A DNA stretch of 64,000 nt from Alteripontixanthobacter maritimus (GTDB lineage: Bacteria; Pseudomonadota; Alphaproteobacteria; Sphingomonadales; Sphingomonadaceae): contig NZ_QBKA01000002.1 of NCBI RefSeq assembly GCF_003340475.1, forward strand, positions 1,311,501 to 1,375,500, written 5' to 3'. How positions within the stretch are numbered: position 1 is the first letter of the stretch; each line of letters begins with the position of its first letter. The position numbers and the translations under genes were made by a program. This document shows positions 11,666 through 21,271 of this stretch, one piece after another. A model generated the notes under the pieces. That model had not been told where the DNA came from and searched no databases. It saw only the letters and a program-made list of their open reading frames with translations.

Positions 11666-12472
11666 ATGTCCGAAGAATTCCTCAGTTTTATCGGCGACCG
11701 GATGCTGACGGTGATGTATTTCGACCTCAGCCGGTATGTGATTGCGGCCGGGCTGATGACCGGCGCGCTGCTGCTGTTTCGCGGCTGGGCCACGCGCAAA
11801 CGGATCCAGAAACGGCGCGCGGTCCGCAAGGATTACACCCGCGAAATCGCTTCCTCGCTGCGGACTGTGTTCGTGTTCGCACTGATGTCGCTGGCCGTGC
11901 TGGGCCTGCGGGAGACGGGTCTGATCGCGTTGAAGCTGGAGACTTTCACCGCTCTCACAATCATCTGGCAAACGGTTGTCATCGTGATCGCGCATGACGC
12001 GTATTTCTACTGGATGCACCGTGCGCTGCACCATCGCCGCCTGTTCAAGCCGACGCATTTGCACCACCACAAATCGCGCACCCCTACGCCATGGGCCGCC
12101 TACAGCTTCTCCAGCTGGGAAGCCGTGACAGAGGCCGCGTTCGTGCCGCTGTTCCTGCTCGTGACCAGCCAGCTCGGCATCGCCTATGCCGGCCTCGCGA
12201 TTTTCCTGTTCCTTTGGCACATGATCTTCCGCAACGTGATCGGGCATCTCGGCGTGGAACTGTATCCCGCCGGCTGGACCGAGAACCGCTTCACGCAGTG
12301 GTGGAACACGACCACGCATCACGATCTGCATCACAGCAGCGGCAACCACAATTTCGGGCTGTATTTCACATGGTGGGATCGCTGGATGGGGACCGAACAC
12401 CCACGCTACCACGAAGAATTCCGCCGTGTCACGCGGGCGAAACAGGCCGCACCCGACGCCGTTGCCGCCTGA
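11666..12472 (+). CDS. Sterol desaturase / fatty acid hydroxylase family membrane protein
   Basis: 268 aa with about four membrane helices and the diiron histidine boxes of the fatty acid hydroxylase superfamily: HDAYFYWMHRALHH, HLHHHKS, and HHDLHHSSGNHN. Proteins of this family hydroxylate or desaturate lipids, sterols or carotenoids. In Sphingomonadales such enzymes may act on sphingolipid or carotenoid substrates, but the substrate is not inferable here. A GTG one codon upstream (11663) is an equally possible start. The gene ends three bases before the convergent ligA stop. Confidence 0.88.
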   Translation: MSEEFLSFIGDRMLTVMYFDLSRYVIAAGLMTGALLLFRGWATRKRIQKRRAVRKDYTREIASSLRTVFVFALMSLAVLGLRETGLIALKLETFTALTIIWQTVVIVIAHDAYFYWMHRALHHRRLFKPTHLHHHKSRTPTPWAAYSFSSWEAVTEAAFVPLFLLVTSQLGIAYAGLAIFLFLWHMIFRNVIGHLGVELYPAGWTENRFTQWWNTTTHHDLHHSSGNHNFGLYFTWWDRWMGTEHPRYHEEFRRVTRAKQAAPDAVAA

Positions 12473-12475
12473 TCG

Positions 12476-14548
<2,073 letters not shown>

Positions 14549-14575
14549 TTAACCCCTTCCCCTGAAAAGAAAGGG

Positions 14576-14624
14576 GCATCTTCCCGCCCGTGCTTCCTTC
14601 CAGAGGAAGGGAACGGGGCGATGC
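14576..14624. repeat. Intergenic interrupted palindrome between recN and ligA
   Basis: Nested inverted repeats: GCATC (14576-14580) with GATGC (14620-14624), CCGT (14588-14591) with ACGG (14613-14616), and CCTTCC-AGA-GGAAGG (14596-14610). An additional CCCC...GGGG hairpin lies at about 14550-14575. No T-run follows on either strand, so it is not a typical terminator. It looks like a small palindromic intergenic repeat unit of the REP type, but only one copy was noticed in this window. Confidence 0.45.
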
Positions 14625-14642
14625 TCTGGCTTGAGACAACCA

Positions 14643-16307
14643 TCACACCCCCTCCAGCAACCTGTCCGCCTGCGCCCTTGCCTCGGGCGTAACTTCTGCG
14701 CCTGACAGCATTCGTGCGATTTCTTCCTGCCTTCCGCCGGCATTCAACAACGCGACGGAGGTTTTTGTCACCGTGCCCTTGCTCGATTTGGCGATCATGT
14801 AATGCGTGCCGCCACGCGCGGCGACTTGCGGGCTGTGGGTTACGGCGAGCAATTGGCCGCCATCGGCCAGCCGCGCCAAGCGGTCCCCGATGGCGCTCGC
14901 CACCGCGCCGCCGACCCCGCGGTCGATCTCGTCGAAGATCACCGTGGCCGCCCCGCCCTGTTCCGCCAGCGCGACTTTCAGCGCCAGGATGAAGCGCGAC
15001 AGCTCGCCGCCGCTGGCAATCTTGCCGAGCGGTGCGAACGGCGCACCGGGGTTGGTCGAAATCAGGAATTCCACCCCGTCCATGCCCGATGCAGCCCATT
15101 TTTCTTCCGGTAATTCGGTGACGGCAGTCTGGAACCGCGCAGCATCCAGTTTCAGCGGCGCGAGTTCCTGCGCGACCGCCCTGTCCAGCTTTGCCGCAGC
15201 TTTGACCCGCGCATCGTGCAAGGCGGCGGCGTGTTTGCGGTAGGTTTCACCGGCCTCCTTCGCGGCAAGTTCCAGCGCGTCGAGCTGCGCTTCGCCGCCC
15301 TCGATCGCGTCCAGCTGTTCGCGCATTTGGCGCATGGTGGCGGGCAGCTCGTCCACTTCCACCCGGTGTTTGCGGGCGAGCGCGCGAAGCTCGAACAACC
15401 GGGTTTCGGCGGCATCCAGAGCTTGCGGGTCGTGTTGCAGCGCTTCGGCTGCGGCCTGCAATTTATCCTCCGCCTCGCCCGCCTCGATCACCGCCCGGTC
15501 GAGCGCGGCCAGTGCTTCCATCAGCGTAGTGTGCTCGCCTGCAATTCGGTCGAGCCTTCGCGCGGCCACGCGCAGGGCGGCGAGCGGACTGTCGGAGCCT
15601 TCCCAGATGTGGCGCAGTTCCTCCAGATCGCCGGATAACCGCTCGCCCTTCTGCATCGCGGCGCGCGTTTCGGCGAGGCGTGCTTCCTCGCCCGCCTGCG
15701 GTTCCAGCGTCGTCAGTTCGGCAAGGTGCGCGAGCAGCAAATCCTGATCGAGCGCGGCCTGTTCCACTTCGCCCCGGACAGCAGCGAGCCGATCTTCGGC
15801 CTCCCGCCACGCTCGCCACGCAGCGCCAACTTTCGCCACGTCGGCCCCGGCATACCGGTCGAGCAGAGCGCGATGGCCACGCGGGTTCACAAGGCCGCGA
15901 TCATCATGCTGTCCATGCAGTTCGACCAGCGACGCCGCCAGCACGCGCAGCAAGGCCGCACCAACGGGCTGATCGTTGACGAACGCCTTGCTGCCGCCAT
16001 CCGCCTTCAGCTGGCGGCGCACGATCAGCGGTTCGCCCGGCTCCAGCTCGATTTCGGCATCGTCCAGCGCCTCGGCCAAGGCAGGCGGCATGGCGGCGAA
16101 TTCGAAGCTGGCTGTCGCGCTCGCCTTGTCGGCGCCCGCACGCACCAGCCCGCTATCGGCGCGGTTGCCCATCACGAGGCCCAGCGCATCCAGCAGGATT
16201 GACTTGCCCGCCCCGGTCTCGCCCGTCAGCACACCGAGCCCGCGCCCGAAATCCAGATCGAGCGCCTCGATAAGCACGATATTACGGATGGAAAGGCGGG
16301 TCAGCAT
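14643..16307 (-). CDS. recN: DNA repair protein RecN
   Basis: 554 aa SMC-like ATPase of recombinational double-strand break repair. Walker A is GETGAGKS (residues 29-36). The central part is a long coiled coil rich in Ala, Glu and Leu (about 150-370). The C-terminal ATPase half carries the ABC-type signature SGGELSRF and Walker B VIFDEIDRGVGG. The length fits the family. The start is the ATG at 16307, giving MLTRLSIRNIVLI. It is followed in the same direction by ligA. Confidence 0.96.
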   Translation of the reverse strand: MLTRLSIRNIVLIEALDLDFGRGLGVLTGETGAGKSILLDALGLVMGNRADSGLVRAGADKASATASFEFAAMPPALAEALDDAEIELEPGEPLIVRRQLKADGGSKAFVNDQPVGAALLRVLAASLVELHGQHDDRGLVNPRGHRALLDRYAGADVAKVGAAWRAWREAEDRLAAVRGEVEQAALDQDLLLAHLAELTTLEPQAGEEARLAETRAAMQKGERLSGDLEELRHIWEGSDSPLAALRVAARRLDRIAGEHTTLMEALAALDRAVIEAGEAEDKLQAAAEALQHDPQALDAAETRLFELRALARKHRVEVDELPATMRQMREQLDAIEGGEAQLDALELAAKEAGETYRKHAAALHDARVKAAAKLDRAVAQELAPLKLDAARFQTAVTELPEEKWAASGMDGVEFLISTNPGAPFAPLGKIASGGELSRFILALKVALAEQGGAATVIFDEIDRGVGGAVASAIGDRLARLADGGQLLAVTHSPQVAARGGTHYMIAKSSKGTVTKTSVALLNAGGRQEEIARMLSGAEVTPEARAQADRLLEGV

Positions 16308-16421
16308 GGTCTGCGACCCACCCTATACCAGCCAATGCGCGGCGTCACCGCCCAAGCGGCGCGCTATCTACAAGGAGTTTGTTAAGCCGGTGGCCGAGAG
16401 GCACCCGGGACATAAGGCGGA

Positions 16422-17216
16422 TCAGGTTGCCTGCACGCCGGCTGCGTGGTCTTCGATCAGCTCGTAAGCCTTTTCGTACCACTCGCTACCGGGATAGTTC
16501 GCGCCCAGCACAGCGGAATATTTCACCGCTTCTTCCGGGATGCCCAGCGCCAGGCTGCTTTCCGTAAGGCGATATAGAGCTTCGGGCGCATGGCTGGTGG
16601 TCTGGTATTTCTCGACCACGTTTTGGAAACGAAGCTGCGCGGCGAGCCATTTGCCGCTGCGACCGTAGAACCGGCCGATTTCCATCTCCTTGCCCGCCAG
16701 ATGGTCCTGCACCAGGTCTAGCTTGAGGCTGGCATCGCTCGCATATTGCGTCTGCGGATAGCGGCGGACCACTTCGCGCAAGGCCGTCTGCGCCTGTTCG
16801 GTGATTTTCTGGTCGCGATGGATGTCGCTGATCTGTTCGTAATAGGACAATGCGATCAGGTAATAGGCGTAAGGCGCGTCCTTGTTGCCGGGGTGGATCG
16901 ACAGGAATCGGCGGCTGCTCTGCACCGATTTGTTGTAATCCGCAGCCACGTAATAGCTGAACGCGCTCATCAGCTGTGCGCGGCGGGCCCATGGGGAGTA
17001 AGGATGCTGACGCTCCACCTCGTCGAACAGGGCGGCGGCCACTGGCGCGTTGCCAGCATCCAGCCTGCGCTTCGCCTCGGCGTAAAGCGATTCCACGTCG
17101 CGCGCGACATAGGCCAGTTCTTTCTGCCCGCCCGCGCCGGAGGCGCAGCCCCCGGTGACGAGAGTGGCAAGTGCGGCAGTCGCGGCCAGAGCCGGCTTGA
17201 GGCGTTTTGTCTGCAT
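16422..17216 (-). CDS. bamD: Outer membrane assembly lipoprotein BamD
   Basis: 264 aa. The start ATG at 17216 gives a lipoprotein signal with lipobox VTGGC (lipid-modified Cys24). The body is a chain of TPR-like helical repeats with the family segments LYAEAKRRLDAGN, FDEVERQHPYSPWARRAQ and YPQTQYASDAS. BamD is the essential lipoprotein partner of BamA in beta-barrel insertion into the outer membrane. A longer reading to 17252 has no ribosome binding site and spoils the signal peptide. It lies upstream of recN, an arrangement common in this bacterial group. Confidence 0.93.
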   Translation of the reverse strand: MQTKRLKPALAATAALATLVTGGCASGAGGQKELAYVARDVESLYAEAKRRLDAGNAPVAAALFDEVERQHPYSPWARRAQLMSAFSYYVAADYNKSVQSSRRFLSIHPGNKDAPYAYYLIALSYYEQISDIHRDQKITEQAQTALREVVRRYPQTQYASDASLKLDLVQDHLAGKEMEIGRFYGRSGKWLAAQLRFQNVVEKYQTTSHAPEALYRLTESSLALGIPEEAVKYSAVLGANYPGSEWYEKAYELIEDHAAGVQAT

Positions 17217-17533
17217 GACATGCGCTATAACCCCGCCGCTGCTGAACGCCAAGTGAAAGGGTGGGAAAGTAAGGGGCAGCCAAAGGTAACGTATGCAGAC
17301 GACGTGATCGCGATACGGTACAACGGAAATGGCCCTGTTCGTTGATCGTATCCCAAGTGCCTCCCGGTTGAGGTGGAGCGGATCGAAACGCCGGGCTTGG
17401 CATAATCGATCGGCGGAGTACCGAAGTTCGAGAAGTTGGTGGAACTGTTACCGGTCCAGAATACGCAAACTGCCAACGCGTGCGGGCTGTTCGCACGGGT
17501 GGGGCAGCAATCGTGGCTATAGACGCCTGGGTT
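17217..17533. other. Intergenic region upstream of bamD
   Basis: 317 bases between the end of the ATP-grasp gene and bamD. Short open frames on both strands (for example 17225-17476 minus and 17329-17547 plus) have no ribosome binding site, no recognisable motif and no conserved composition. A weak hairpin GTGCG/CGCAC lies near 17480-17500 but has no T-run. The bamD promoter should be here. Nothing else could be supported. Confidence 0.5.
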
Positions 17534-18502
17534 TCACGCGCGCTTGAGCTGGAAAGGCGCCGACGGCTCGCCAATCTGGCGAATGGCTTCAGCGGCTCCC
17601 GGACGGGTCGGATTGGCGCTCAACAGGCCTACCCTTGGCGCCTTGCGGTCCGGTGACCGGAGAAAACGCTGCGCATGTTCCACGCGCGTACGCAGTCCGC
17701 GTGCGTTGATATTCTGTATCTCCAATCCCGGGTGCGCGTTGCATTCCAGCACCATCACCCCATCGGTATCGTCCAGCACCAGGTCCACCCCGACATAGCC
17801 AAGCCCCAGCGCCGCGCCGCAGCGCGACGCGGCAACTACCGTTTCGCGCCAGTGCGGCAATCCGAAGCCGAGCAGCTGCGCCCCGGTGTCGGGGTGGGTT
17901 TCGATAGCCAGCCCGTCCAGCACTGCCCGGAAAATGCGTCCGGTCCCGAAATCCACCGCCGCGCCGATCGCGCCCTGGTGCAAATTTGCTTTCCCGTCCG
18001 AACGCAAGGTCGGCAACCTCACCATCGCCATCAGCGGGACCGGTCCGAAACAGATGACACGGATATCCGGCAGGCCATAGGGGACGAGCCGCGCAACCGC
18101 ACTATGCGCACGGATCAGCGGTTCGATGATGACTGCGTCCGAATGCGCCCCGTCGAGCGAGAACTCGCCGTCGAGTATGTGGGATGCGTGCGCCCGTAAT
18201 CCGGCGATGGTAATCGCGCATCCGCTCGCGCGCAGCCAGCCATCGTCGCGGCGTTCGACCGCGAGCACGATGCCTTCGCCGCGGCGCCCGTGATTGGGCT
18301 TAACGGCCCAGGCATCCGGCAGTTCGTCCCAGGCAAGCCGGCCCAAGGCTTCACGGTCGTCCAGCAACGCGAGCGTATCGGGAACCGGCACGCCATGCGC
18401 GGCCAAGCGGCGCTTGGTTGCGAATTTGTCGTTCACGCCATGGATAGAATCGCGCGGATTATTCTGTGCGATCAGCCAGTTGCGCCGGTTCATTCCCAGC
18501 AC
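17534..18502 (-). CDS. Alpha-L-glutamate ligase-like protein (RimK-related ATP-grasp)
   Basis: ATP-grasp ligase of the RimK-related type described as alpha-L-glutamate ligase-like. The N-terminal signature is LGMNRRNW, then VNDKFATKRRL, the ATP-binding lysine in WAVKPNHGRRGEGI, and metal-binding Glu/Asn in VMVLECNAHPGLEIQN. The family should join an amino acid, probably glutamate, to an acceptor using ATP; the acceptor is unknown. It is usually encoded beside a 7TM/inactive-transglutaminase membrane protein, and it is here too. The start is uncertain: the conserved LGLNSVLGMNRRN reading extends upstream of the ATG at 18493. A GTG lies at 18502, and an ATT at 18526 overlaps the upstream stop and has GGGAGG at ideal spacing. 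Confidence 0.82.
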   Translation of the reverse strand: MLGMNRRNWLIAQNNPRDSIHGVNDKFATKRRLAAHGVPVPDTLALLDDREALGRLAWDELPDAWAVKPNHGRRGEGIVLAVERRDDGWLRASGCAITIAGLRAHASHILDGEFSLDGAHSDAVIIEPLIRAHSAVARLVPYGLPDIRVICFGPVPLMAMVRLPTLRSDGKANLHQGAIGAAVDFGTGRIFRAVLDGLAIETHPDTGAQLLGFGLPHWRETVVAASRCGAALGLGYVGVDLVLDDTDGVMVLECNAHPGLEIQNINARGLRTRVEHAQRFLRSPDRKAPRVGLLSANPTRPGAAEAIRQIGEPSAPFQLKRA

Positions 18503-18521
18503 GCTGTTCAGGCCGAGGATA

Positions 18522-19292
18522 CTAATCGCGGGCCTCCCGCACCGGTGCGAAACGCACCGCTTCCAGCAGGCGCAGCCCCTTGTATTTTCCCAGCAGCAGC
18601 ATCGCCACGCCGGACAGGGCAGGCACCAGCGGCGGCGCAGCCTCCACCACCACACCGAGCCAGTCCGTCGCGATGACCCAGGCGATCAGCAGCGCCACGC
18701 CCAGCGTCGCATAAGTTGCCTTCAACGCCTTGCGCAGCCCCTCGGCCTCCCAGGTGACCCACCAGCGCTCCACCACCAGCGCGGTGACGACCACCGGGAA
18801 GGCGGTTACGAACAGCCGATCGCCCAGCCAGCCCGATATGCTGCCCAACACGGTGACGACGATTGCGATAAGCACGCCTAGGAAGGCCACTCGCGATACG
18901 TCCAGCTTGCGCAGGACGGGCGCGATCATCATCCCGATCAGGATCGCACCCGTCGAGATGACCGGCCCGAGGATCGGCCCTGTTTGCAGATAGGACAGCG
19001 ACAGCAGCATCGGAGTGAACAGGCCGAATGTCTGCACGCCCAGCGCCATGCGGAAGGACACCACGATCGTGGCGCCCAGTGGCAGCGCCATCAGCAGGTA
19101 GAACGGTTCGAACCCCCATTGCTTGCGCGGATCGCCCATCCCTTCGCGCAGGCTTCGGGTGAGGCTGGTCGATTGTCCGTCATCGATCACGAAATACGCA
19201 AGCAGCAGGAAAACGAACAGCAGCACGGTGGCCGCGATGTAGGGCAACCGGCGGCGCACCCGCGCCCGGCGGAGGTCGGTATCAGAACTCAT
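18522..19292 (-). CDS. 7TM membrane protein (7TM_transglut type, lacking the transglutaminase-like domain)
   Basis: 256 aa. One N-terminal helix (residues 17-37), about 30 extracytoplasmic residues (SLTRSLREGMGDPRKQWGFEPFY), then six or seven packed helices. The block resembles the C-terminal seven-helix part of proteins annotated as inactive transglutaminase fused to 7 TM helices. Those are normally near 500 residues; the periplasmic transglutaminase-like domain is absent here. Neighbouring genes overlap or touch on both sides: the barrel gene by 11 bases and the ATP-grasp gene at or near the stop. This indicates an operon and probably a joint function at the inner membrane. Confidence 0.8.
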   Translation of the reverse strand: MSSDTDLRRARVRRRLPYIAATVLLFVFLLLAYFVIDDGQSTSLTRSLREGMGDPRKQWGFEPFYLLMALPLGATIVVSFRMALGVQTFGLFTPMLLSLSYLQTGPILGPVISTGAILIGMMIAPVLRKLDVSRVAFLGVLIAIVVTVLGSISGWLGDRLFVTAFPVVVTALVVERWWVTWEAEGLRKALKATYATLGVALLIAWVIATDWLGVVVEAAPPLVPALSGVAMLLLGKYKGLRLLEAVRFAPVREARD

Positions 19293-20190
19293 GGGATGCG
19301 TTGACCGATATGCGGAAGCCGTCTTCGCCGCGTTCAGGATCGTTGGAACTGCGAATGTTGTACCTCAGCTCGCCGGAGAACAGCCAGTCGCCCGGACTGT
19401 ATAACAGGGTCACTTCGGGTATCAGGATGGTGTCTTCGCGCGATGCGCCGTCCGGCACGATGCGGCCGGGAAAGTCGAGCTCGCGGTAGGTGAGCTGCGG
19501 GCGGATGCGCAGATCCCTCGCCAACGGTCGCTGATAGCTGGCCGACAGCAGCCAGCGGTTCATTTCGCGGCGCTCGGCGTCGGAATCGATCTCCTCCACG
19601 CGGCCCGCGACATACAGATAATGGTTTGCGGCGAAGCGGTAGCGGTACTGTGCGTCCAACCGTGGACCACTGCCTTCGGAGCCGGCCAGATCGTCATAGC
19701 TGCGTTCGCGCCAGCTGCCGCCTACCCGCACGCGGTGCGCTGCGCCAAATCTGCGCTCGATCTCGGCTCCGGCTTCCCATTGGTCGGCGCGAGGGAATTC
19801 GGCGGTGGAGACGTTCCAGCCGCGCTCCGCAAAGACGCTCACCGCGCCCATCGGATCGGTCGTGTACGTCACTTCGGCACCCAGCAGGTTGCGCCACAGA
19901 TCCTCGCGGTCGTCATCGAAATATTCGATCCGCCGCACCCGGTGGCGCAGCGCCACTTCGACGGGGCCGTTGGTGGCGGTTACCTGCGGCGAAAGGCTGA
20001 ACGAGATCGCGTCGTCATCCACCGTATCGTCATCGTCGCGCACCGCGTTTTCCGCCGCCGTCACCCGCACGCCCGCGTCGAGTTCGGCGTCGAGCGTCCA
20101 GCCGTCGTCCTGCGCAAACAGCGGCGCGCCCACCAGCATGGCCGCCAGCAAGACGGACGCTCTGCCTGAGCGTAGGCGCAGATTGGACAT
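19282..20190 (-). CDS. Outer membrane beta-barrel protein
   Basis: 302 aa. A signal peptide (ending GAPLFAQDD) is followed by a chain of amphipathic, charge-rich beta strands (VEVALRHRVRRIEYF, RVRVGGSWRERSY, YRYRFAANHYLYVAGRVEE). The last residue is phenylalanine after NASHE, the classical BAM-recognised C-terminal strand. An Asp-rich stretch (DDDDTVDDD, about residues 52-60) probably forms a periplasmic or surface loop. It is the first gene of the three-gene operon with the 7TM protein and ATP-grasp ligase. No specific family was recognised; it could be a porin-like or structural barrel. Confidence 0.8.
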   Translation of the reverse strand: MSNLRLRSGRASVLLAAMLVGAPLFAQDDGWTLDAELDAGVRVTAAENAVRDDDDTVDDDAISFSLSPQVTATNGPVEVALRHRVRRIEYFDDDREDLWRNLLGAEVTYTTDPMGAVSVFAERGWNVSTAEFPRADQWEAGAEIERRFGAAHRVRVGGSWRERSYDDLAGSEGSGPRLDAQYRYRFAANHYLYVAGRVEEIDSDAERREMNRWLLSASYQRPLARDLRIRPQLTYRELDFPGRIVPDGASREDTILIPEVTLLYSPGDWLFSGELRYNIRSSNDPERGEDGFRISVNASHEF

Positions 20191-20399
20191 GCAGATTCTC
20201 GTTTCGTGACTGGTGCGACCAAGGGGGAGGACGCTCGACCCGGCCTTTGGGCAGGAAGGTCCTCGAACCTAGCCGATACAGCAGGCGGCGGCTTTTGGCC
20301 ACCCTCCCCCCACTGCCCACACCACCAGCGAAACCGTTTTCCTACTCCGCCCCGGCCTGCCACACCGCGCACCCCCTTCCCAAAGCCGAGCGCCCGCTG

Positions 20400-21269
20400 A
20401 TGACCCGCCGCACCGATCCCCGCACCACCCGCAGCATCGTCCCGCGCGGGGAGCTGCCCGATTTCACCCCCGTCCCGCGCAAGTGCCACCGCCACGATGG
20501 CTGGACGGTCGAGCGCCAGCACGCATTCATCGAGGCGCTGGCCGACACCGGCAGCGTCAACGCCGCGTGCAAGGCCGTGGATATGACCACCGTCGGCGCG
20601 TATTATCTGCGCCGCCAGCCCGGCGCGGAAAGCTTCCGCAAGGCGTGGCAGACCGCCATCGACCTCGGCGTGCAAAAAATCGAGGACGTCGCCATGGACC
20701 GCGCCCTCAACGGGGTGGAGGTGCCGGTGTACTCCTACGGCCAGCTGGTCGGCAAACGCACCGTGGTGAACGACCGATTGCTGATGTTCATGCTGAGGAA
20801 CCGCGCGCCGGAGCGGTTCGCGGAAGGCAAGCCCAAAGCTCTCAACGCCATCGGCAAGATGGACCAGAAGCGCCTGAAGAAGAAGTGGCGCGCCGAATGG
20901 GAGGCACAGCAACGCGCCGCGCAGGAAAAGCTGGACAGCAAGGACGACGACGCCATCCTGGAGGACATTGCCGCGAAGTTGAAAGCCCAACACACCCACT
21001 GGCTCGCCGCCATGAGCCCCCGCACCCGCGCCGCCTGGGACGCGTTCAAGGCGTGCGAGGCCGAGGACGAGGCCGCCGGCTACCAATGGCAACACGACCC
21101 CGAACACCCATTTAACATCGAAGGCAACGCCGGGGAGAATGCTGGCGACGCCAACAGCGAGGAGGACGACGAAACGCTGAGCCTACCCCCACCCGGCTGG
21201 AGCAAGTGGCAACCCCCCGAACCGGAGGAGCACGACAGCGTCAGGCGGTTGAAGGATGATCGGTGGTAG
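20400..21269 (+). CDS. Terminase-small-subunit-like HTH protein
   Basis: 289 aa. Residues about 25-130 hold a helix-turn-helix region of the type seen in phage terminase small subunits (DGWTVERQHAFIEALADTGSVNAACK, AYYLRRQPGAESFRKAW), then AMDRALNGVEVPVYSYG and NDRLLMFMLRNRAPERF. The remaining part is Lys/Glu-rich and helical with an acidic C-terminus. Chromosomal copies of this domain without other phage genes are, to my knowledge, frequent in Sphingomonadales; function unknown. The ATG at 20400 is chosen because the upstream extension is Pro-rich. The stop lies two bases from the convergent endonuclease stop. Confidence 0.7.
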   Translation: MTRRTDPRTTRSIVPRGELPDFTPVPRKCHRHDGWTVERQHAFIEALADTGSVNAACKAVDMTTVGAYYLRRQPGAESFRKAWQTAIDLGVQKIEDVAMDRALNGVEVPVYSYGQLVGKRTVVNDRLLMFMLRNRAPERFAEGKPKALNAIGKMDQKRLKKKWRAEWEAQQRAAQEKLDSKDDDAILEDIAAKLKAQHTHWLAAMSPRTRAAWDAFKACEAEDEAAGYQWQHDPEHPFNIEGNAGENAGDANSEEDDETLSLPPPGWSKWQPPEPEEHDSVRRLKDDRW

Positions 21270-21271
21270 CC

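Noticed and set aside
16370-16440. tRNA or riboswitch-like sequence (GGTGGCCGAGAGGC) between bamD and recN
   Set aside because: No acceptor, anticodon and T-arm could be paired, and no known riboswitch core was recognised.
17225-17476. 83-codon frame upstream of bamD
   Set aside because: No ribosome binding site or motif, and it overlaps the region that should contain the bamD promoter.
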